Below, piece by piece: positions 52,544-61,570 of a stretch of 64,000 bases of DNA. How positions within the stretch are numbered: position 1 is the first letter of the stretch; the number at the start of each line of letters is the position of its first letter. The notes beneath the pieces are model-generated. The model saw only the letters and a program-made list of their open reading frames with translations, did no database searches and was not told the DNA's origin. The position numbers and the translations under genes were made by a program. Origin of the DNA: Arthrobacter psychrochitiniphilus (GTDB lineage Bacteria; Actinomycetota; Actinomycetes; Actinomycetales; Micrococcaceae); NCBI RefSeq assembly GCF_003185915.1, contig NZ_QHLZ01000003.1:46394-110393 (forward strand). The letters are read 5' to 3'.

Positions 52544-53125
52544 ATGGAAACCGATCAGCTATTCCTCGCCACTGACGCCGCACTTCGAAGCGTCATTGAC
52601 CGCATCGCCCCAGAGGATTTTGATAAGCCGGTTCCCGCCGGATGGACGCAAAGTGCCAATCCCACCATCCTGGACATCCTCAGGGCTCACGCCTACGACG
52701 AGGCCTGGGTTCCCGCAGTGATTGCCGGTGCTTCGGTTGCGGACGGGGATGAGCTGCGCGATCGCGATCTCCTTGGGGATGACCCGATCGCTGCTTATGA
52801 CACGCTGAACGACGCCGCAACGGCCGCTGTTCAAGCGGGCGTCGATGGGGAGGCAATCTTCCGTTTTCAGTACGGCGACTACCCTGCAAAGGAGGGCTTC
52901 GCACACCTGGCAATGTATCGGGGTTTTCAAGCGTGGCTTATTGCCAAACACCTTTCAATCCCGTTCCATTTGTCCCCCGAGCTGATTGCGGGGATGAATG
53001 AACACGTTGTGCCCAACGCGGAACAATGGCGTAGCTTCGGGGTATTTCCGCCAGCGATTGATCCACCGGACGGTGCCGATGATGAGACCCGGCTACTGTG
53101 CACAGTCGGGTTCTGGATCCCGTGA
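52544..53125 (+). CDS. DinB/mycothiol-dependent maleylpyruvate isomerase-like domain protein
   Basis: 193 residues. The N-terminal four-helix arrangement, with FLATDAALRSVIDRI near the start, TILDILRAHAYDEAWV and EGFAHLAMYRGFQAWLIAKHL, resembles the metal-binding helical bundle of DinB/MDMPI proteins, with histidines at HAYDE and FAHLAMY. In actinobacteria many such proteins use mycothiol. Substrate unknown. Confidence 0.65.
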   Translation: METDQLFLATDAALRSVIDRIAPEDFDKPVPAGWTQSANPTILDILRAHAYDEAWVPAVIAGASVADGDELRDRDLLGDDPIAAYDTLNDAATAAVQAGVDGEAIFRFQYGDYPAKEGFAHLAMYRGFQAWLIAKHLSIPFHLSPELIAGMNEHVVPNAEQWRSFGVFPPAIDPPDGADDETRLLCTVGFWIP

Positions 53126-53298
53126 ACCGGCTCTAGACTCGATGCGCCACCTCACGGACACTGAACCGATGCGCCACCAAGGCGAGCCGTGACATAAACC
53201 GCACCGCCAGCCGTATTGTGATGGTCGCAGGGGAGACATTGGCCCGGGCCGTGCGTAGAGTTGTAGCTACAGGGCGCTGGAAGAAATGAGTTGCAATT

Positions 53299-54312
53299 AT
53301 GGGGCAGGCAATCGTTCACTTGGACCAGGTATTTGTAGAAAGATCTGCACAAAAAACCGCGTTGGAAGACGCCGCGCAGGCCATTCGCAACACGATTGTG
53401 GGCAGGCTCCATGACGATGGGCTCAACCACCACGACGTGCAGTTCAGAGTGAAGTCAGCCGAGTCTGCAGCCGAGAAGATGACCCGTCGCGACCATGACG
53501 GCTTGTTGAAATACCCTGGCGGCCTGGCAAAGCTCGATGACTTGATCGGTGTCCGTGTCATCCTCTTCGTGGAATCGGACATTGACGCTGTGGCGATCGC
53601 ACTCTCTAGCCAGTTCATCTGCCATGACGATGAAGACAAAACCGCCATGATGCGCAAGAACGGCGGCATTGGCTACGCAGGACGCCACCTGACACTTGAA
53701 GTGCCGGCCCACAACCCACCCAACGGTTGCCAAGAGTACACCGGTCAGCGTTTTGAGGTGCAGATCCGCACGGTACTCCAACATGCCTGGGCGGAGTTTG
53801 AACACGATATCCGTTTCAAGGGATCAAGCGGTGACAACGCCGAAATCAGCCGAGCCTTCACCATGGCCTCCACACTCATTGAGCTGGCGGACCAACAATT
53901 TGTGAACATTAGCGACATCCTGAAACGGTTGCAGGTCGAAAGTGCCACTGATGCTGCCCAAGAAACCAAGCTGCTCGACGCCGGATCCCTCCAAAGCGTG
54001 TTGGCCCGCGCATTCCCCCAATACCGCACCAGCAAAGAAAATCAGTACGACTGGATGGTCCGTGTTCTTGGCGTCAACGGGATCGACACCGTCAACGCTG
54101 CGGAGGAATGGTTCAGCTCAATGGATCCGGACCGGGTTGCCAGAATCATGGAATACAGGTTCTCACCGGGACAAGTCCGTGTGGCTGATGACCTCCTTCT
54201 GGAAACGTTGGGAGAATCCTACGTTGATGCCACTAAAGAGGTTGGTAGTGATATCAACAGGGAAAGGAAACTGCGCTCGCGGCTGCGTAAGCTTCGCCCC
54301 GGGAGTGACTGA
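53299..54312 (+). CDS. RelA/SpoT-domain protein, putative small alarmone synthetase
   Basis: 337 residues, no HD hydrolase, TGS or ACT domain. The synthetase core reads HDVQFRVKSAESAAEKMTRR, LDDLIGVRVILFVESDID, YAGRHLTLEV and QRFEVQIRTVLQHAWAEFEHD, the last with the ExQIRT and Glu of the active site. About 130 C-terminal residues (from KLLDAGSLQSVLARAFPQYR) are not family-typical. It would make (p)ppGpp or a related nucleotide from ATP and GTP/GDP. A toxic variant (ToxSAS) is possible but no antitoxin is beside it. Confidence 0.78.
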   Translation: MGQAIVHLDQVFVERSAQKTALEDAAQAIRNTIVGRLHDDGLNHHDVQFRVKSAESAAEKMTRRDHDGLLKYPGGLAKLDDLIGVRVILFVESDIDAVAIALSSQFICHDDEDKTAMMRKNGGIGYAGRHLTLEVPAHNPPNGCQEYTGQRFEVQIRTVLQHAWAEFEHDIRFKGSSGDNAEISRAFTMASTLIELADQQFVNISDILKRLQVESATDAAQETKLLDAGSLQSVLARAFPQYRTSKENQYDWMVRVLGVNGIDTVNAAEEWFSSMDPDRVARIMEYRFSPGQVRVADDLLLETLGESYVDATKEVGSDINRERKLRSRLRKLRPGSD

Positions 54313-54401
54313 ACGTTTCGTCATGCTGGGGAATCGCGTAGCCGAGGGTGCACCAATTTGTGACGTGGAATGACTGTGCGTGACGCAGCACGTCAGCATC
54401 A

Positions 54402-54430
54402 TTGTGGGTGACTGGCGCCTTCCCTAGCCT
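54402..54430 (+). promoter_or_regulatory. Promoter of the first SsuA-like gene, leaderless type
   Basis: TTGTGG at 54402-54407 and TAGCCT at 54425-54430 have 17-bp spacing; ATG 54437 follows the -10 by 6 nt. Just upstream, TGCGTGACGCA (about 54377-54387) is a short palindrome that could be an operator. Confidence 0.5.
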
Positions 54431-54436
54431 TGATCC

Positions 54437-55615
54437 ATGACGAGAATCCCCGCCACTCCACCGGAGTCCACAGTCGCTCCAGAGTTGAAAACAATCCGCA
54501 TCGTGGCCGGTCAAAAAACTCGCCACAAGTTGCGCAAGGTGGAAATCGTGGTCCTTGCCGCACTGATTGCCTTGATCAGCGCTGGTGCGGCCATCGCGGC
54601 AGGGAGCGCGGGCACCAACACCGCCACCAACTACGCCAACGATGGGCACGCCGTAGCCGGTCCCGCCGCCAGCCTCCGGCTCGGGTACTTCGCAAACGTC
54701 ACCCACGCTCCAGCCCTGATCGGGGTCAACAACGGCATTCTCGCCAGACACCTCGGGGCAACAACGTTGGAAACCCAGGTCTTCAATGCTGGCCCTTCAG
54801 CGATCGAAGCCCTGAACGCCGGGGCCATCGACGCCGCCTACCTGGGCCCCAACCCGGCCATCAACTCCTTCGTCACAAGCGGCGGCGAGTCCATCCGCAT
54901 CATCGCTGGCGCCACGAGCGGTGGTGCCCAACTTGTGGTCAAACCCGCCATCACCTCGGCGGCGCAGTTGCGCGGGAAGGTCCTAGCCACCCCGCAACTA
55001 GGCGGCACTCAGGACGTTGCGCTGCGCTCGTGGCTGGCCGGCCAAGGCATGGCCACCACGCCCAGCGGTGGGGGTGATGTCACCATTAACCCCACCGACA
55101 ATGCCAGCACCTTGAAACTTTTCCAAGAGGGGAAACTCGACGGTGCCTGGTTGCCTGAGCCGTGGGCCTCGCGCCTGGTGCTCCAGGCCGGGGCAAGAGT
55201 GCTCGTCAACGAAGCGAACTTGTGGGACCAGGGTAAGTTCGCCACCACCATTTTGATCGTTAGCAAGCAGTTCCTGGTAGAGCATCCACAAACTGTTGAG
55301 GCCCTGCTGGCCGGCAACACCGAGGCCATCGACTGGCTCAACACTCATCCAAAAGATGCCGCCACGGCAGTCAATGCGGCGCTGAAATCGGCAGCTGGGA
55401 AAGAACTGCCCAGTGACGTCCTGGACCGTTCCCTGGCGGGACTTTCGTTCTCCGCCGATCCGCAGGCCGGCACGTTCCCCAAACTGTTGGCTGACGGGGT
55501 AAATGCGGGGGTTGGCAAGCCAGCGAACCTGTCAGGCATCTTCGAGCTGCATCCGCTGAACCGGATACTGCAGAAGAATGGCCAGCCCGCGGTATCTGCC
55601 GCAGGCATGGGCTGA
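54437..55615 (+). CDS. Aliphatic sulfonate-type ABC substrate-binding protein 1 (SsuA-like)
   Basis: 392 residues. Residues 1-35 are cytosolic-type and basic (RIVAGQKTRHKLRKVE); a hydrophobic helix (IVVLAALIALISAGAAIAAG) at about 36-56 acts as anchor or signal. The mature domain has LRLGYFANVTHAPALIGVNNG, AIDAAYLGPNPAINSF, GESIRIIAGATSGGAQLVVK, ATPQLGGTQDVALRSWL and LFQEGKLDGAWLPEPWASRL, all typical of the SsuA/NrtA/TauA family. No lipobox. It is a tandem paralogue of the next gene. A sulfonate substrate fits the sulfur genes on both sides. Confidence 0.85.
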   Translation: MTRIPATPPESTVAPELKTIRIVAGQKTRHKLRKVEIVVLAALIALISAGAAIAAGSAGTNTATNYANDGHAVAGPAASLRLGYFANVTHAPALIGVNNGILARHLGATTLETQVFNAGPSAIEALNAGAIDAAYLGPNPAINSFVTSGGESIRIIAGATSGGAQLVVKPAITSAAQLRGKVLATPQLGGTQDVALRSWLAGQGMATTPSGGGDVTINPTDNASTLKLFQEGKLDGAWLPEPWASRLVLQAGARVLVNEANLWDQGKFATTILIVSKQFLVEHPQTVEALLAGNTEAIDWLNTHPKDAATAVNAALKSAAGKELPSDVLDRSLAGLSFSADPQAGTFPKLLADGVNAGVGKPANLSGIFELHPLNRILQKNGQPAVSAAGMG

Positions 55616-55692
55616 ACACGGGCAGCCAGGCCCGCCGGCTACCAACATTTTATGACGCTCAATGACTTTGTATGACCCAAGGAGTCCCGTCA

Positions 55693-55722
55693 TTGAACCG
55701 GCTCACCGGCAGTCCCTAACGT
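55693..55722 (+). promoter_or_regulatory. Promoter of the second SsuA-like gene, leaderless type
   Basis: TTGAAC at 55693-55698 and TAACGT at 55717-55722 are 18 bp apart; ATG 55729 follows 6 nt after the -10. This supports ATG 55729 over the ATG at 55789 as translation start. Confidence 0.45.
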
Positions 55723-55728
55723 TTAACC

Positions 55729-56976
55729 ATGACGACCGGCAGGAGAGTCTTCCCGGCTGCCACCCCACCCATGCGAAGGATCTGTCCCATGACGGCAAGC
55801 AACCGCCCTGAAAAACCGCAGAGCCCCGATTCCGTGCACAACGTTCCCGTGCTGCGGCTGCGGCGCATCGTTGCCGGTAAGAAGCCCCAGCACAAGCTTC
55901 GCGGAGTGGAAGTTTTTGTTCTCGCTGCACTCATTGCCTTGATCGGGGCAGGGGCGGCCGTGGCCAGCGTGCACGCCAAGGGCACCGATTCTGCTGCGCT
56001 CGTCCCGGAAACCGCGCCGGCCGCCGTCGTCAAGCTTGGCTACTTTGGCAACATCACCCACGGACCGGCACTGGTGGGTGTGCAAAAAGGTATCTTCGCC
56101 AAAGATTTGAGTGCAACACAACTGAAAACGCAGGTCTTCACCACTGGCCCTGCCACGGTTGAGGCGCTCAACGCAGGCGCCATCGACGCCGCCTACCTTG
56201 GCCCTAATCCCGCACTGAACTCCTTTGTGCAAAGCGGTGGCGAATCAATCCGCATCATTGCCGGTGCCGCCTCGGGTGGAGCCCAATTTGTGGTCCGGGC
56301 GGACATTACCGATGTTGCACAGCTGCGCGGGAAAACCATCGCCACCCCGCAACTAGGCGGCACTCAGGATGTGGCGCTACGCAAATGGCTGGGAGAGCGG
56401 GGGCTGAGTACCAACACCACAGGCGGCGGTGACGTCACCATCAACCCCACCACCAATGCCCAAACATTGCAGCTTTTCCAGGAGGGCAAGGTCGACGGCG
56501 CATGGGTCGCCGAGCCCTGGACCTCCCGCATGGTGCTCCAGGCAGGGGCCAAAGTCCTAGTCAATGAGGCTGACCTCTGGGACAACGGCGAGTTCAGCAC
56601 CACCGTGCTCGCCGTCAATAAAACATTCCTAGAAGCACACCCGCAAACGGTGGAGGGGTTGCTGAGGGGACATGTGGAATCTCTCAAATGGCTCGATGAG
56701 CACCCAACCGAGTCTGGCACCGTCATCAACGAGGCGCTGAAGGTGGCCATTGGAAAGCCTTTGGAAAACAAGGTGATTGCCCGGTCCCTCTCGGAACTGA
56801 CATTCACTGCGGATCCTTTGGCGGCCACATTCCCCACGCTGCTGGACCACGGGGTCAGTGTTGGTGTTTCCAAGCCGGCTGACCTCAAAGGGCTCTTCGA
56901 GCTGACGTTGTTGAACAAAGTACTCAAAGCAGCCGGCGGACAACCCGTCACGGCGGCAGGATTAGGAACACAATGA
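55729..56976 (+). CDS. Aliphatic sulfonate-type ABC substrate-binding protein 2 (SsuA-like)
   Basis: 415 residues from ATG 55729; the alternative ATG 55789 has GAAGGA 8 nt upstream and would give 395. The longer start matches the leaderless promoter and the PATPP-like beginning of the neighbouring paralogue. As in that paralogue a basic stretch (RIVAGKKPQHKLRGVE) precedes a single hydrophobic helix (VFVLAALIALIGAGAAVASV). The binding domain has LGYFGNITHGPALVGVQKG, AIDAAYLGPNPALNSF and ATPQLGGTQDVALRKWL. The two proteins are closely similar throughout. It overlaps the ATPase start by 4 bp, so this copy is coupled to the transporter. Confidence 0.83.
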   Translation: MTTGRRVFPAATPPMRRICPMTASNRPEKPQSPDSVHNVPVLRLRRIVAGKKPQHKLRGVEVFVLAALIALIGAGAAVASVHAKGTDSAALVPETAPAAVVKLGYFGNITHGPALVGVQKGIFAKDLSATQLKTQVFTTGPATVEALNAGAIDAAYLGPNPALNSFVQSGGESIRIIAGAASGGAQFVVRADITDVAQLRGKTIATPQLGGTQDVALRKWLGERGLSTNTTGGGDVTINPTTNAQTLQLFQEGKVDGAWVAEPWTSRMVLQAGAKVLVNEADLWDNGEFSTTVLAVNKTFLEAHPQTVEGLLRGHVESLKWLDEHPTESGTVINEALKVAIGKPLENKVIARSLSELTFTADPLAATFPTLLDHGVSVGVSKPADLKGLFELTLLNKVLKAAGGQPVTAAGLGTQ

Positions 56977-57770
56977 CAGAGCTACTGATTGCTGACGCCA
57001 CGACTGACACGCCCAGTACACGGGAGGCCGGCGGCGCAAACCGGGCACCCGCCGTTGTCCTGGAAAACCTGGGCAAGCGCTTTGGGGACGGCGCGCCGGT
57101 GCTCGATAACGTGAACGCGACAGTGGGCCAAGGCGAGTTTGTGGCCCTGCTGGGCGCGTCGGGCTGTGGGAAATCGACCCTGCTGAACATCATTTCAGGT
57201 CTGGACGTACCTAGCGCCGGCGCCTTGGAAGTGCCCGAGGACGGGGCAGCGTTCATGTTTCAGGACTCGGCCCTGTTCCCGTGGCTCAGTGCACGCGGAA
57301 ACGTTGAACTGGCGCTGAAGCTGCGCGGTGTGGGCCGGGCTGAACGCAGGATCCGCGCGGCGGAGCTGCTGGAGCTGGTGAATCTGAGCCATTCGGTGGC
57401 AAAGCGTCCGCATGAGCTCTCTGGGGGTATGCGTCAACGTGTGGCGCTGGCCAGGGCGCTGGCGCAGGACAAGCCACTGCTGCTGATGGATGAGCCTTTT
57501 GCCGCACTGGACGCCATCACCCGGGACCTGCTGCACAATGAGCTGGAACGGGTCTGGAAGGAAACCGGGCGCACCATCATTTTTGTCACCCACAACGTCC
57601 GCGAAGCCGTGCGGTTGGGGCAGCGCGTGCTACTGCTCTCCTCCCGGCCCGGCAAGGTGGTGGCGCAGTGGAACGTCTCCGATGAACACCGAACGGATGC
57701 AGGCGCGGCCGGAGAGCTGACCGCGGACATCACCGCCCGATTACGCCAGGAGATCCGTAAACATGCCTGA
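56973..57770 (+). CDS. Sulfonate-type ABC transporter ATPase (SsuB-like)
   Basis: 265 residues. Walker A is LLGASGCGKSTLLNIISGLD, the signature LSGGMRQRVALARALAQ, Walker B PLLLMDEPFAALDAITRD. The Q-loop FMFQDSALFPWLSARGNVELAL is typical of the sulfonate/taurine/nitrate family. It overlaps the upstream binding-protein gene by 4 bp and the permease by 8 bp. Confidence 0.9.
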   Translation: MTELLIADATTDTPSTREAGGANRAPAVVLENLGKRFGDGAPVLDNVNATVGQGEFVALLGASGCGKSTLLNIISGLDVPSAGALEVPEDGAAFMFQDSALFPWLSARGNVELALKLRGVGRAERRIRAAELLELVNLSHSVAKRPHELSGGMRQRVALARALAQDKPLLLMDEPFAALDAITRDLLHNELERVWKETGRTIIFVTHNVREAVRLGQRVLLLSSRPGKVVAQWNVSDEHRTDAGAAGELTADITARLRQEIRKHA

Positions 57771-58659
57771 AACAGTAACGTCACCGTTGATAAAAAGTGG
57801 TACTGAAGAGGAGATGCGCTCCCTCGAAGCGGGGCTGGATTCGCTGCAATCAGAGTCAGTTGAGCGGAGAGGGTTCGATTTCTCCCGCGTGCTATTGCCG
57901 TTGGCCGCCTTTATTGTGGTGTTGCTGGCGTGGCAGTTTTATGTTTCGCTGGGCCTGCGACGCCGGGATTTGGTACCTGGACCGCTGGATGTGCTGGGCT
58001 CACTCGGTGCGTTGTGGCAGAACGGAACCGCGCAGGAAGCGGTGTGGACCTCATTGCAGCGCGGCATCATGGGCTTCACCATCAGCATTGTGGTGGCCAC
58101 ACCGATTGGCCTGCTGCTCTCCCAAGTGAAGCTGTTGCGTCGCGCTTTTGGCCCGCTGATTTCAGGGCTGCAGGTGCTGCCCTCCGTGGCGTGGGTGCCG
58201 GCCGCCATCATCTGGTTCGGGCTGACTGATGCCACCGTCTACTTCGTCATGTTCATGGGCGCCATCCCCTCCATCATCAACGGGCTCATCGCCGGCGTGG
58301 ACCAAATCCCGCCGCAATACCGCCGCGTGGGCCAGATTCTGGGTGCCTCACGGTGGGAAATGGCTGTGAACGTGGTACTCCCGGCAGCACTGCCCGGCTA
58401 TGTGGGCGGATTGAAACAGGGCTGGGCATTCTCCTGGCGCTCGCTCATGGCAGCGGAGATCATCGCCATGGGCGGCTCTTTGGGATTCGGCCTCGGCTCG
58501 CTCCTTGAGCAGGGCAGGCAGCTTTCTGACATGGGGATCGTGATGTCCGCAATCTTGATCATTTTGTTCGTGGGCATCGCCGTTGAACTGTTGATCTTTG
58601 CCCCCGTGGAAAAGCGGTTGCTGCGCGGACGCGGCCTCCTCGCAGGGAGCACCCGCTAG
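57763..58659 (+). CDS. Sulfonate-type ABC transporter permease (SsuC-like)
   Basis: 298 residues with six helices. The charged N-terminus is followed by LPLAAFIVVLLAWQFYVSLG, and the EAA loop is YRRVGQILGASRWEMAVNVVLPAALPGYVGGL. The tail ends in a basic patch (VEKRLLRGRG). It completes the binding protein-ATPase-permease unit. The siroheme synthase gene follows 131 bp later. Confidence 0.9.
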   Translation: MPETVTSPLIKSGTEEEMRSLEAGLDSLQSESVERRGFDFSRVLLPLAAFIVVLLAWQFYVSLGLRRRDLVPGPLDVLGSLGALWQNGTAQEAVWTSLQRGIMGFTISIVVATPIGLLLSQVKLLRRAFGPLISGLQVLPSVAWVPAAIIWFGLTDATVYFVMFMGAIPSIINGLIAGVDQIPPQYRRVGQILGASRWEMAVNVVLPAALPGYVGGLKQGWAFSWRSLMAAEIIAMGGSLGFGLGSLLEQGRQLSDMGIVMSAILIILFVGIAVELLIFAPVEKRLLRGRGLLAGSTR

Positions 58660-58790
58660 CCTGACCCCGGAGCGGAGCTGTTTTGTTGAGCCCCTGACAC
58701 TACGTAAAATGTGTCCTCCCGTGACTCCACGTGAACAGGTGTAACGCGTTCCTTGTGTGCAAATATCGCTCCTCTCTAAGGTTTTGTGTC

Positions 58791-60044
58791 ATGGCTATTG
58801 TTGATCTCTTCCCCACCTCATTGAGGCTGCTGGGCCGTCCCGTCCTGGTGGTGGGCGGCGGCACCGTTGCGGCCCGCCGCGCCAAGGCCCTGCTAGACGC
58901 CGGAGCCCAAGTGACGCTGGTTGCCCCGGTTCTCAGCGTCCCGGCGCAGGAGCTGGCGGATGCCGGGCTGCTGCGCTGGCATGCCCGCGGTTATGAAAGC
59001 ACTGACATGACACAGGCTTGGTATGTTGTGGCCGCCACTAACAACAGCGCCGTGGACTCCCGTGTGGCTCTCGACGCCGAAGCGAACCGCACCTGGTGCG
59101 TGAACCACTCAAATGCGCAAGAATCCGCGGCATGGACACCTGCCGTGGCTACTGTTGAGGACATCAAGGTTGCCGTCAACGCTGGGGGAGACCCGCTGCG
59201 GGCAGTGGCCATCCGCAACGCCATTTCAGCGGCGTTGGAAATTGGTGAACTGCCCCTGCGGCGTTACCGGACTGCCGGCCAGCGCGGCTCGGTTGCCCTT
59301 GTTGGTGGCGGCCCCGGAGCAGAAGATCTCATCACTGTCCGTGGCCGGCGGCTCCTGGCCGAGGCGGACGTGGTGGTTGCTGACAGGCTCGGCCCGCGCG
59401 GCCTGCTGAGCACCCTCAGTGATGACGTCAAAATCATAGAGGTTGGTAAAACACCCGGCCACCACCCCGTAACGCAAAGCGAAATCAATGCGATCCTGGT
59501 CCGGGAGGCGCAGGCGGGCAACAGGGTGGTCCGGCTCAAGGGCGGGGATCCCTACGTGCTGGGCCGCGGTGGTGAGGAAGCCATCGCCTGCCGTGAAAAC
59601 GGTGTTGATGTTCAAGTTGTCCCCGGTGTCACAAGCGCCGTCAGCGTTCCCGCAGCCGCTGGTATCCCCGTCACACACCGTGGCCTGGCCAAAGCATTCA
59701 CCATGATCAGCGGTCATGAGGAACTGGAAAACGTTCCGCAGGGCAGTGATCATACGGTAGTCCTTCTGATGGGTGTTGGCACCTTGAACCGGTCCATCCC
59801 CCTTCTCGAAGCTGCTGGACGCGGTCCGGACTGCCCCGTCGCCATCATTGAGAATGGATACGCCAAAAATCAGCGGGTCACCATCGGCACCCTGGGCACC
59901 ATCGTGGCTCTCGCCCAGGCGGGCCGGGTACGCAACCCAGCGGTCGTCGTCGTTGGTGATGTGGTGCGGGTCAGCCCACTGGCGCCCATTGAATTGGCCA
60001 CCGCCAATTACGGCACGCGGGAAACTATCAGTTCTCTCTCTTAG
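58791..60044 (+). CDS. cysG: Fused siroheme synthase CysG
   Basis: 417 residues from ATG 58791, with AAGG 9 nt upstream; the in-frame ATG at 58731 is discarded. The N-terminal precorrin-2 dehydrogenase/ferrochelatase domain has GRPVLVVGGGTVAARRAKALLDAG and residues AATNNSAVDSRV; the C-terminal uroporphyrinogen III methyltransferase domain has VALVGGGPGAEDLITVRGRRLL, VVVADRLGPRGLL, VVRLKGGDPYVLGRGGEEA and VPGVTSAVSVPAAAGIPVTHRG. It makes siroheme for the sulfite reductase at 44202. It lies downstream of the sulfonate transporter. Confidence 0.95.
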   Translation: MAIVDLFPTSLRLLGRPVLVVGGGTVAARRAKALLDAGAQVTLVAPVLSVPAQELADAGLLRWHARGYESTDMTQAWYVVAATNNSAVDSRVALDAEANRTWCVNHSNAQESAAWTPAVATVEDIKVAVNAGGDPLRAVAIRNAISAALEIGELPLRRYRTAGQRGSVALVGGGPGAEDLITVRGRRLLAEADVVVADRLGPRGLLSTLSDDVKIIEVGKTPGHHPVTQSEINAILVREAQAGNRVVRLKGGDPYVLGRGGEEAIACRENGVDVQVVPGVTSAVSVPAAAGIPVTHRGLAKAFTMISGHEELENVPQGSDHTVVLLMGVGTLNRSIPLLEAAGRGPDCPVAIIENGYAKNQRVTIGTLGTIVALAQAGRVRNPAVVVVGDVVRVSPLAPIELATANYGTRETISSLS

Positions 60045-60077
60045 ACTTATCCATAAGCCCTTTTTGAAAATATAGAA

Positions 60078-61538
60078 ATGAGCACCTCCGTGTCATCACA
60101 CACTTCAGCTGCGCCAGGAACTGCCGAGCGACCGCTGCGTATTGCCGTCATCGGTTCCGGTCCGGCCGGTGTCTACGCAGCGGACATGCTGACTAAGAGC
60201 ACTGAAGTGAAGGAAGGGTTGGTTGTCAGCATTGACCTTTTTGACCGCTACCCCGCCCCGTACGGACTGATTCGCTATGGCGTAGCGCCGGATCATCCGC
60301 GCATCAAAGGCATTGTGAACGCACTCTACAAGGTGCTGGACCGCGGGGATATCCGCTTCTTCGGCAATGTTGACTACGGCACTGACCTTGCGCTGGAGGA
60401 CCTGCAAAAGCACTACGACGCCGTCATCTTCGCCACCGGCGCCATCAACGATGCGGACCTGAACATCCCCGGCATTGAGCTGGAGGGCTCCTACGGCGGC
60501 GCCGATTTCGTCTCCTGGTATGACGGTCACCCCGACGTCTCCCGCGAATGGCCGCTGACCGCCAAGGAAATTGCCGTGATTGGTAACGGCAATGTGGCCC
60601 TCGATGTTGCGCGCGTGTTGTCCAAGCATGCCGATGACATGCTCGTCACGGAAATCCCGGACAACGTTTACCAGGGTCTGAAATCCTCACCCGTCACGGA
60701 TGTGCACATCTTCGGGCGCCGCGGCCCGGCACAGGTGAAGTTCACGCCCATGGAATTGCGTGAGCTTTCGCATTCCCGTGATGTGGACATTGTCCTGTAT
60801 GAGGAGGACTTCGACTTCGACGAGGCCTCGGATAACGCCGTCAAGACCAACAACCAGGTCAAGACCATGGTCAATACGCTCACCAACTGGCTGGTTGAGC
60901 AGGAGGACGACGCCGCTGACCCCACCACGGGTGCCTCCCGCCGTCTCCACTTGCACTTCCTGCACAACCCCGTAGAGGTTACCGGTCAAGACGGCGTGGT
61001 CACGGGTATCAAGTTCGAGCGCACCGAGCTCGATGGCACAGGCAATGCCCGCGGCACGGGCGAGTTCATTGACTACCCGGTCCAGGCCGTGTACCGCTCG
61101 GTGGGCTACTTCGGTTCCGCCTTGCCTGACGTTGGCTTTGACCACCAGCGCGGCGTTGTCACGAACGAGGCTGGCCGGGTTCTGGACGCCGACGGAACCC
61201 ACGTGCCGGGTGTCTACGCGACCGGCTGGATCAAGCGCGGACCGGTGGGTCTGATTGGCAGTACCAAGGGCGACGCCCTGGAAACCATCACGCACCTACT
61301 TTCCGACCGCGACTCTCTGCCCCTGGCTACGTCTGCTGCCCCGGAATCAATTGTGGAGCTGCTTGATTCACGCGGAGTGAAATTCACTTCCTGGGAGGGC
61401 TGGTTGGAGCTCGACGCCCATGAAAAGGCGCTCGGTGCAGCGGCATCCGAGGCCGGACCGGTGCAGCGCGAACGCGTGAAGGTTGTTCCGCGCGAGGACA
61501 TGGTTGAGCTCTCGCGCGGAGCATCCGTCCTCGGCTGA
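60078..61538 (+). CDS. fprA: Ferredoxin-NADP reductase, FprA/adrenodoxin reductase type
   Basis: 486 residues. FAD motif IAVIGSGPAGVYAADML at about 23-39, DLFDRYPAPYGLIRYGVAPDH, NADPH motif IAVIGNGNVALDVARVL near 172, and YATGWIKRGPVGLIGSTKGDA with the C-terminal FAD contact. It exchanges electrons between NADPH and ferredoxin, and could supply the sulfite reductase. It starts 33 bp after cysG; the gap is A/T-rich. No clear Shine-Dalgarno sequence. Confidence 0.92.
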   Translation: MSTSVSSHTSAAPGTAERPLRIAVIGSGPAGVYAADMLTKSTEVKEGLVVSIDLFDRYPAPYGLIRYGVAPDHPRIKGIVNALYKVLDRGDIRFFGNVDYGTDLALEDLQKHYDAVIFATGAINDADLNIPGIELEGSYGGADFVSWYDGHPDVSREWPLTAKEIAVIGNGNVALDVARVLSKHADDMLVTEIPDNVYQGLKSSPVTDVHIFGRRGPAQVKFTPMELRELSHSRDVDIVLYEEDFDFDEASDNAVKTNNQVKTMVNTLTNWLVEQEDDAADPTTGASRRLHLHFLHNPVEVTGQDGVVTGIKFERTELDGTGNARGTGEFIDYPVQAVYRSVGYFGSALPDVGFDHQRGVVTNEAGRVLDADGTHVPGVYATGWIKRGPVGLIGSTKGDALETITHLLSDRDSLPLATSAAPESIVELLDSRGVKFTSWEGWLELDAHEKALGAAASEAGPVQRERVKVVPREDMVELSRGASVLG

Positions 61539-61570
61539 GGCTCACATCCTGGATAGTTGAACACTTCGGT

